Assembly: GCA_963920765.1 (NCBI GenBank)
Contig: OY987245.1
Location: 932,501-996,500 of the forward strand
Direction of reading: 5' to 3'
Origin: Ulota crispa
Lineage: Eukaryota > Streptophyta > Bryopsida > Orthotrichales > Orthotrichaceae
Length of the DNA: 64,000 nt
Each line of letters begins with the position of its first letter. The first letter of the stretch is position 1. The position numbers and the translations under genes were made by a program. Below the pieces are notes generated by a model, which did not search any database, had not been told where the DNA came from, and saw only the letters and a program-made list of their open reading frames with translations. Of this stretch, positions 55,501-64,000 are shown piece by piece.

Positions 55501-58500
55501 GTGATTAACGGGTATGTAATTTTGTTGTTGAGAATAACAGCACCCAGTGGAGCTGAATGGTATGAGGAATGCTCACATCCGGGATGGAGCTGCTGTCATC
55601 TCTTATTTGTGTTGGCTTGATGCTCAGGTTTTCAGCCTCACTCTTCAACAGACGTTATCTTCAGTCGTTTGATCTCTTTAACTTCGGTATTTGTTGGTGA
55701 TGGATTTTCATTATAGTGTAGATTTTACTGTACGCAGTACCTACTCTTCTTTCCATTTTTAAGAGCATCTTTTTATAAATTAGCCTCTCACTCTTTGTTG
55801 CCCTGACAAGGCGTATGGTAATTTGTCCTACTTTTAACAGAGGTTGGCGTCCAATCGATTATTTTACGCAGATGCAAGATTTATATGGTGCAGCAGGCTA
55901 CTTTTCTGAAGTGAAGGGCTCCCTCAAACGCAAGCGCTCGTGCGTCCCTCTCCCTTTTTGCAAACGAGGTTATGTGAGTCTTAAAACAGTTTAGACGTTT
56001 AAACTTAGAGGGTTATCACGTACTTGGCCCTTGTAAAACTAGACATTATTTTGGCTGACCTGTATTTTTGCAATCCTTCTGGTACCTGCACTTACATGTA
56101 TATCTTTGAACCTCTCTAAGTCGATTGTTACAGAATTGTTCGTGACAATCAGGTTGAGCACTTCATTGAAAGTCAAAATTAAACAAGATGTGTATGATTA
56201 ACTGAAACCATTCTATATTCTTTACGGAAAGCCCATATAATGTTGGATGACTGCGTTCCAGATTATGGTCATGTTAAGCTAATGCTCAAACATACATCTG
56301 CACAAGTGTTTATTTCCACAATCTCTTTGTCCATATACATACTTGGAAAGTCCAGGTTCTGAAAGAGTTTTTTGGTAACATTATTGCAGGGAGGAAGAAA
56401 AATTAACGGAGGTTACTGTTGCAGATAAGCTTCAGACTTTCAGAGCAAAGCAAGAGGTGCCTGCGTGTGTTTATTCCTTCTTCTGGTGACTGCTTTACTC
56501 TAGAATTAGATTTGAGATGTAGGTGACGGTGATTTTACTTTCTTAGAAAGCTTTGGAGGTAGAACATGTTTCAGTGGATTGTCCAAGTAATTGCAAGTGT
56601 GGATCTTTCCCTCAATGGTTGAAAGCCTTTATATCTTTGGACATTGGTTGCAGCATTTTAAGGGTTTGAGCTTTGAGACCATCAGCTCCGTTGGAGGAAA
56701 TGCAGCTATTATTCACTATGCTGCTAAGGAAGAGAGTTGTGCAGAAATGCAGCCTGATTCCGTGTATTTGTGTGACTCAGGAGGCCAGGTGAGGTGTACT
56801 TTGCATGCATTTGTCTTCTTTGGTGTTGGTATGCTGACAGTTATTTGGGCTCAATTCTAAAATGTGCATTTTGGGCTTAGGCTTCATGTTCTTGTGCAAT
56901 GATTGCCCCTATGTTAGCAGAAGTATGACTTCAACATTTTTATCGGCTCTATACACGGTAATTTGCCAACTTCTGTTGTATCGATGACTTTTTTTTGTTG
57001 GTTGTGAAGTATCTGGATGGCACGACTGATATAACGAGGACTATGCATTTCGGGAAACCAACAGCTCACGAGAAAACTTGTGCTACTCAGGTACCTATGC
57101 TTCCATAATTTTGAATCTTAGTGATTTCTTATGTTGTGATATTGTATCAGGGAGTCCTTGTTGCTGTGTTATATATAATTTGCATAAATATCTATGTACA
57201 GTGGTGTCAGCTACTCTTTTTTGGAGGCTCTCTTTTCCTTTGCTTGGAGTCACGATGGGATCACATGTAGGACCCTTTGTGATAGCCTGGATGATGTTAT
57301 ATATCGAATGCACTACTTTGAGAGCCGCAGGTGTTGAAAGGGCATATAGCTTTGGACATGGCTGTTTTCCCCACTGGCACTACAGGTACTATTCAATATT
57401 GAAAGTTGCATTTTCTCCCCAGCACTTATCTGCCTGCAGGACTTAATGTCGTCCTGTTGGCTTTTCGTTTTGTTCCTTACTATGCTGCTGTGTCTCTCGA
57501 GTGAAGCACTTCACATGTCGATGTCAAGATCTCAGATCTGCTAACACTAGATATGTTCTCATTTGCTCAATTAACACAAGTGCTCTATTTGAAATGTCCG
57601 TGATGTTTTCACTTCGAGTCTAAAGTGTCTACCCAGGGTCACCAGGGTATGTCAAGGCCTTTTAGAATTTGTGCAGTGGTACCATGTGTTGAAGCAGCAA
57701 ATGGTTGCTTGGAATGATTATAACAGGTCATGCGCTTGACATCTTGGCGAGGGTTCCCTTATGGAAGGATGGCTTGGACTATAGGCATGGGACTGGGCAT
57801 GGTGTGGGCTCCTTCCTTAATGTGCACGAAGGTGTGTTTGCAACTTCTTTCCTCCACTCTCACACCTCTGTTTGATGTTTTACTTTTCTTAGTAAATATA
57901 TTTGTTGGACAACGTAATGTGGGTAGTTTGAATAGCTTTCATACCGCATGCTTCCTCTTTCTGAGCTGTGGAATGCCCATGGGGTGTTAGAGCTTATACG
58001 AGCATCCTTTACCAAAGCACCAGATTTTCTTGCTTTGCACATAATTTTCTTCTCCATTCTGCAAACAGGACCTCACCTCATCAGCTTCAGGCCTCAAGCT
58101 AGGAACGTCGCATTGCAGGCAAACATGACCGTAACCAATGGTAACCAACTCTGCTTGTCTGGTTGAGGATGGAGGAATTTGGTCTTGACACGCTGTGGTT
58201 TTTATGAGAAACTCAATACCGCTTCTTTTAGATTCGTGGCTTCGGAATTTTTGATGAGGAAGGTGGCATTGTGTTTGCATCACCTGGTCACGATCGGTCT
58301 TCTGGTATGAGACCTTGATTGTAATCCTTCTCAGAATCTGACTCGCTGGTGTGAACTCCTAGAAGAATATCTAAATTGAGGTGATGGTTTTGGGGAACAG
58401 AGCCCGGATACTACGAGGATGGAAACTTTGGGGTCAGAATTGAAAATGTTATGATTGTAAAAGAGGCACAAGCAAAGCACAATTTTGGAGACAAGGGCTA

Positions 58501-58908
58501 TCTTGCTTTTGAACACATTACTTGGGTAAGGATCTCCGAATTGTCATTGTTTTGATACTAGTAGCCGAAGTGCTTACCATGGGCTAATCAGGAGAGACAT
58601 GAAATATAACATCTCATGTTTTCTATGCTTTGAAGTTGAGTTATAGTAGAAGTTTGCAGGACTACTGGTGCTTTGAGCTGTTGTTTCAGATGCTTCTCTA
58701 GGTGGATATTAAATTTTGAAGAGACTTGTTTGTGATCTATATTCAGGCACCGTACCAGACGAAGCTCATGGATCTATCACTGATGTCGGAACTTGAGAAG
58801 GATTGGGTTGATGAATATCACAAAGTTTGTCGGGAAAAGGTTAGCTCGTTTTTCTCAGGTCCTGAATTGGAATGGCTCCACAAAGCCACAGAGCCTCTAC
58901 CTAGATGA
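52502..58908 (+). CDS. APP1: Aminopeptidase P (Xaa-Pro aminopeptidase), M24B family
   Basis: Exons 52502-52606, 53176-53239, 53557-53696, 53916-54200, 54629-54751, 54908-55270, 55541-55627, 55872-55939, 56390-56456, 56654-56788, 57010-57090, 57331-57385, 57727-57831, 58069-58140, 58401-58525, 58747-58908; 678 aa with no frame break. The order is two creatinase-like N-terminal domains, then a pita-bread catalytic domain. The five metal ligands are present at the spacing of the human enzyme: D475 (LCDSGGQ), D486 (TTDITR), H549 (GTGHGVG), E584 (NEPGYYEDG) and E598 (RIENV). The enzyme cuts N-terminal residues before proline and normally uses two Mn ions in the cytosol; no signal peptide is seen. 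It is longer than the Arabidopsis enzyme (about 645 aa) because of an extra Ser/Glu/Lys-rich loop in exon 6 (about residues 262-320). The residue before E584 is Asn where relatives have Asp. Confidence 0.96.
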
Positions 58909-59309
58909 GCATTCTTTGCGGATCTGAATGGATTGCGGCAACTATCTGTCAGGTCTAGTTTGTATTGTTGGAACATCGAATCTATGTTGTGTAAAGAGTA
59001 CAGGTAGGTTTAGGGGTTCCTTTTTTGTTATTGATGCCTTCGTGCAACCCTATCCTTGTATCGATCCAGATTGGCTTTTGTCATCTGAAATTAGTAGTTC
59101 TTGTAAAGAAAGCATCTTTTTATAGCTTGAAATCATCTATTTTACGGCTCGGTTTACTGCACATACGTCGATCTGGGCCCCGCCCCCGTCAGAGCTTAAA
59201 AAAATAATAATGTTCCATGACTGCCCCTGCCCAGGCCCCAGAGCGCCACAGAATGAAACTGTCGTCCACCTTCATGGGCTCAGCTGATGTCATCCACACG
59301 TGGGATTTA
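58909..59309 (+). other. 3' flank of APP1
   Basis: Likely holds the 3' untranslated region. No other gene seen. Confidence 0.4.
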
Positions 59310-59666
59310 AGGTAGCCGCACCCATGGGCATCATTGACAAAGTTAGGGTAGTTATGGGTACTTAAGTGATAATTTATGGGTGACAAAGTGATGGTTGTGG
59401 GTAACTCCATGAAGGTTTTGAGTACACATCTCACTATTTAAGAACCAACAAGCCTTGTTTTTAGCATCTCTTACACATGGCTTTACATTTTTGGTGATTT
59501 TGGACTTTGAAAAATCTTTGTGAACAAATGCTTGCAGTTGGAACCTTGAAATTGATGCCAATGTTTTTTGTTTCCATTTCCTAACTTACAGTATTTTTTT
59601 CAAAGTTAGTCAATTGTTTTACCTACTCCAAAACCCTTATTTCCACGCTTATGGGTGCTCCTTCCT
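59310..59666. mobile_element. AGGTAG-CACCCAT element, 357 bp (TA site)
   Basis: TA at 59308-59309 and 59667-59668; ends AGGTAGCCGCACCCAT and the complement of AGGAAGGAGCACCCAT. Close relative of 24312-24702. Its right end merges into the TTAA of the next element. Confidence 0.75.
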
Positions 59667-59669
59667 TAA

Positions 59670-61263
59670 CCCCAAAGTGACATTGCATTTCCAGGGCTTC
59701 TAGGAATTTTCTTTAATTTGAACTAAAATGCTAATATTTTGATAAGTTGTATAAATTCTTTTTGAATTATAATTGTATAAAATCAAACTAGAGATGTTAG
59801 AGATCACATTAGAAAAATAAAACACAACAATATCTCTTATGAATTGAAAGATTATAATGTTTGATCATGAGTGTGTTAAAAATGTGAAAGTGATTTGAAA
59901 TCTTTCAATCTTCTTTTCACATGTCTAATCAAAAAAGTTGGTCACTAAAAAAATATGAGGTTAAAGAACCTAACATGCATAACCCCAATCAATTTATGAC
60001 TTCTCAAAATTTACTTTACAATTTTTTAAAATGAATTTTTAATGTGATTTTTTCTCAAAGATCTAGTATATTTGAGGCTCATTCCCAAGAGCCCTCAACA
60101 CTACATAAAGTCAAGATTGCAATGAACACTTGTGCACAAAATCTTGAATAGAAAAATCATCATTAACCTTTGAAGGACCATTGTCCCTTTGGGAGACAAG
60201 TTGAACCTTGGGCATGTACCTATGGCTAAACTACTTTGTGTGATTTTCTAAAACTTTTATTGAAGGTGGGGAATTCAAAGATCTACGTGGGCATCTAATT
60301 TTTTTCTTCATTCTGACATTTGATGAAGAAGTTATGCATGAATTTCAAAAAATTTGGGGAGGACTGCCCACCTGGGTAGCCCAAAAACTTCTTTAAAAAT
60401 TAATTTTTTAAAAACTCAAATTTGAAATCGGTTCTTTAGATTTTTTTTAATTCATGAGAAGCTTTGAATCATTCAATCTCAATCAATGACATGAAATTAT
60501 GAGGAGTTTTTGTTTGCGGGCAGGTTTTGAATTCTCTACTCTAAAATACACTTTGAAGTCCTTGATTTTACTCAGTTTTCATTATTTTGGAAAAAAAATT
60601 AAACCAAAGGAAGTAGATTATTTATCACAACATTATTGCTGTTGGGATTAGCATTTTTCATTTCCATAATTAAATTCTTAACAATTTAGTGTTTTGACTC
60701 ATTCTCTACTTCTTTTTACTTACTACTTTTTCCCATGTCTTGTAACGTTCTAATTGATTTGAAAACTCTCCCACACATACCTAACTTGATCTCCTACATG
60801 AAAAAATAAATTGCAACTTTGGGTAGAGCAATTTTTTTGTTATAAGAGTGGCCAAAGGCTTCTGAAATTTTTGGATAGCATGGAAAAAAAACTTTTTTTT
60901 TTTCCACTTTAGATGTAAATATCTCAATCCTCTCCACTTGGAATGAGCTGATTATTTTTCCCACAAGTACCTCTTCCAGTCTAGGGCAAGATCCTATACT
61001 TGGATTTTCCAAAAACAAAACATAAAATCCCTTTTTACTAAACCTCCCAAAAGTGGCAGTTTTCAGTGATTTTGGCAGGAAAAAAGGCTTGGTCCTTTAG
61101 GAGTTAATCATTTGCAAAATCAAATTGTTGAAGCTAAAACTAAAATTTAGAAAGAGCTTTTCAAAAATATAATATACTATTAATAGTAATTTGGTAAAGT
61201 TTTATTTAACCTCAAAAATTGGTCAAGGACAATTTTTGTCATTGGCCCAATGACGCTTTGGGA
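59670..61263 (-). mobile_element. Family-B TTAA element carrying a nested family-A element
   Basis: TTAA at 59666-59669 and 61264-61267; ends CCCCAAAGTGACATTG and ATGACGCTTTGGGA. The total is 1594 bp; minus the nested element and one TTAA it is 653 bp, like its sisters. The interior matches 4341-4988 reversed. Confidence 0.87.
60167..61103 (-). mobile_element. Family-A TTAA element nested in 59670-61263, 937 bp
   Basis: TTAA at 60163-60166 and 61104-61107; ends CCTTTGAAGGACCA and the complement of CTCCTAAAGGACCAAG. The sister copy at 4341 has a single TTAA at this point. Interior matches 10314-11275 inverted. Confidence 0.9.
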
Positions 61264-61267
61264 TTAA

Positions 61268-64000
61268 TAGTGCAAAACTTTTCAAGTTACTTGATATTAG
61301 TGTTGTGTTATATTGTATTATAAACTTACAATGATTATAGTTGCTAAAAAAAGCAATGGAAACATTACTTTGCACCAATGAAAACGTTTTGTGCTGATTA
61401 TTGCTTTTTTGCTATCCCAAAATTGGTGTGGTTGATTGTTCTATAGTTTTTTGAAAAAATGTAAAATATTTAACCAACTTTTATACACAAGTTTGGGAGT
61501 AGGAGCAAGGATTTCAATGGTTCCACTTGATGTCACCTCATCCTACTAGTGCAATATTCTAATTTCTCACAAAAGCATCATGAGATCTTTGATGAAAGCT
61601 CAAAAGCATCCAACTTTACATATGTAAAAAAAATGGTAGCTATCCTTGCTATTCAAACCATTTTTTGGTTAGAAAAAAAGCTATGGTCACTTCATCCAAA
61701 ATATTTTCAATGCTTTGCACCTACATTCAAATGCAATAAGAATCTACACAAAAATATACTTTATATGGCTCGAGCAGATTGACGGCAGCAGTTGGGCGCT
61801 AACATTAGACGGCCACCCGCTCGCTTGCAGGAAGCTAGGATTCTAGCATTTCAATTTCACAAAGTGACGAGGGTTGTGAAGAGAGCTGGAACTGAGCAAA
61901 GCCTTTGTGCATTTGCGTGAGTTCAGTTGTGTCAAGACCAAAATTTCCAGCAACACTTAAGGCGCGGGCTCTGTAGTGTTGTCAGGAGAAGGATAATTTG
62001 CAGGTGCGGCGCAGTTCACTTGTTCTCATTAAAGTTATTGATGGTATTTGCCGCGATTAGCTTTTGTGGAGCTATGTTTTATTGAGATTTGTGCAAGGTA
62101 TTTCTAATTTGAGATTCACTATGAGTTGCTGCCCTTTGATTTGTTATGCATTTCAACTAGAAAGGTATCGGAATTTTTACACTTTGTAGGTAGTGTATTG
62201 TACATGAAGTGTAGGGTTTCCATTTTCGTTAGAGGGATCTAGAGATTGCGAACATGAAGTAGCAGAAGCAGATGAGAGGTACGGAAATAGCTGTTCGCAT
62301 ATAGTTTTAAGGCTGCTTCTGCTTGTAATTAGCTTGAAGTTGGTACTGAGTCGCTCATTCTCTAGACCAATTCAAATCTAGGGTTTCATCCTTAAAATCA
62401 CAAGTATTTTTGCCTATTTAGTTACCCTTGTAATGTTTTGTAAGCTTTGGGTGCCTGAATAGCTAAGACAATAATTTTGAAGGGGCTACATCTAAAATCA
62501 GGTTTTGGAATTGATTGTAGATGCACTCAGCAAAATTGGTTCTGCAATGTTCGGCATTGATAATTAGTTTCAATGATTACCGGTCATAACCGGTTTTGCC
62601 TTTATCATTTTTAGCATAGTTTAGGGTAAGTGTGAGGGAGCAAGCGGGTGACTGGTTTTGCGGTCCGAGCGAGTGAGGATTCCTTGAGGTACGATGCGAT
62701 AGCATTTGTGTGTTTGAGTGAGGAGGTTTTGGCCTCTAAAGGCATCTCTTGCAGCACACTTTCCAAGCCGTGGAAAAATGAGGTTTCACAAGGAGAATGA
62801 CGCGAACCTTCACAGTGAAGCTTGAATTTTTCTTGCAACCCTGGAGGTTTTAGGGCTTGCAGCTGTATTACAGCAAACTACTTGAGTACACTTGGCTATG
62901 GAGTGGGGTTGTGAGTGAATAGTGCTTGACAGGGACCATGAAGGAAGCCTAGAGAAAGCTTGAATTTGATGGAAACAAGGCTCAATCTAAAGGCCCTGTG
63001 ACTTGCACAAGGATGCATCGAGTGTTATTGGGGACTTGAAACGCAAAAGCCGTTATGCCTAGGGAGCATGGGGTTGTTTTGACGTGCTGCAGGAGATGCT
63101 CTAAGTTGTACCAACGAATTTTGTTCTTTTGCAAATGGAGCATGTATTGTTGTAAGTGTAAGTCTTTCTAAACTTTGATACAATTTTTGAATTTTACAGA
63201 GTTAAAAATAAGTATGGTTCAGGACTGACATTTAAGGATTAACATAAGCTTGATTAAAAATGAAACACAAAGAACATGAAGGACATCAACATTGCTACAA
63301 ATTGGAGTTCCTAAATGTGAGGGCTATTGACTTTTGCAACTTTTAAAAGTAATATTTTAATGTATGGGCACCATTGTAGAGATCATTGTTCACATTTGAA
63401 CATTGTACATGGGGTTAATGATTCTGGTTATCAATTTTGCCCATTCTTCATGGGTCCACCTACTTCATAGACAACGATGTGGGGATGCAAATGCAGTTGA
63501 ACGAGAAGGAAGGGGCCTATTACCGCCTCGATCAAAGCAATGACTGTGGTCACGTCTTGGATTATAGTTCTGGAGACGGTTTTAGGTGGAATACATTGTT
63601 AGGCACTGCCCCTTGTTGATCCGCTGCTATATAATTTCTTGTCGGATCCCTAGAAGCCATCTCTTTTGTTCAGCTCTTTCTTTGTCTTGGCGATGCCCTT
63701 GCTATTTTAGGTTTGCTCTTACAGCAAGTGTGAGCTCAATATGAACATCGTCCTTCAATCTTCTGGATGAAAGGGCAGATTGGAGGACAAGCAACGGCCG
63801 TTTTTAAGGCATGTTGGTTGCGTTTGTAGAGTCAGCCAATAAATGTCTTGTCTTTATGCATCCTTTAGACTCGTTAATGAGTCCATCAAATTAGGTGTTC
63901 ATTGTTTGGTTATGAAGACCTAGATTTGATGTGCATTGATGTTAAGTTTCATTGGTTTTCTTGGCCTAGTATCTCCTCCTATCACATTGGATGTTAGAGT
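61268..64000. other. Low-repeat region, gene not resolved
   Basis: After about 61780 the composition resembles transcribed, low-copy DNA more than the repeat deserts, yet no long frame exists. It could be leader exons, a non-coding RNA gene or a decayed gene continuing beyond the window. Confidence 0.3.
63437..63619 (+). CDS. Small open frame, unknown product
   Basis: A 60-codon frame containing YYRLDQSNDCGHVLDYSSGDG and ending TAPC. An acceptor-like CAG precedes TTGAACGAG near 63496, so it may be a last exon. No family recognised and no upstream exon found. Confidence 0.2.
   Translation: MPILHGSTYFIDNDVGMQMQLNEKEGAYYRLDQSNDCGHVLDYSSGDGFRWNTLLGTAPC

Noticed and set aside
58229-58320. Coding-looking stretch in the APP1 intron before exon 15
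   Set aside because: It would disrupt the conserved [10 protein letters not shown] block; exons 14 and 15 join perfectly without it.
62611-62838. 75-codon minus-strand frame
   Set aside because: No recognisable family, no splice context, and no supporting neighbour exon.

Overview
The window reads as nuclear DNA of a land plant, most likely a seed-free one (moss, liverwort or lycophyte). The four genes have GT-AG introns of about 90-970 bp and belong to plant families. Between them lie long AT-rich stretches packed with short, non-coding DNA-transposon derivatives. The species cannot be fixed from the sequence alone.

Genes, left to right. (1) 14254-16988 (+): GT61-family Golgi glycosyltransferase, 3 exons, 548 aa. 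(2) 22860-17976 (-): DHHC-type protein S-acyltransferase, 11 exons, 751 aa, convergent with gene 1. (3) 48104-43211 (-): phytepsin-type vacuolar aspartic protease with a saposin-like insert, 13 exons, 506 aa. (4) 52502-58908 (+): cytosolic aminopeptidase P (Xaa-Pro aminopeptidase, APP1 type), 16 exons, 678 aa. I rebuilt all four exon by exon; frames join cleanly at every junction and the catalytic residues are present. They look like unrelated housekeeping genes and share no evident pathway.

The rest (1-13.8 kb, 24-43 kb, 48.6-52 kb, 59-61.7 kb) has no convincing gene. It is a mosaic of non-autonomous elements whose ends can be read directly: (a) at least a dozen elements bounded by TTAA with ends CCCCTAAA or similar, a piggyBac-like signature, in two main families of about 630-650 and 870-960 bp; (b) Mutator-type MITEs with exact 9-bp target duplications; (c) long palindromic elements, two with TA sites and CAGT ends (pogo-like), one nearly perfect; (d) PIF/Harbinger-type MITEs, one inside a protease intron; (e) a 375-bp Helitron; (f) TA-flanked elements with AGGTAGG ends; (g) CACTA-like MITEs. 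No transposase, reverse transcriptase or integrase reading frame was seen.

The most striking result is the nesting. A family-A TTAA element sits inside a family-B TTAA element, and a sister copy elsewhere in the window preserves the unoccupied TTAA site. Another family-B copy is split by a Mutator MITE with a 9-bp duplication. Together these define element boundaries and insertion order from sequence alone.
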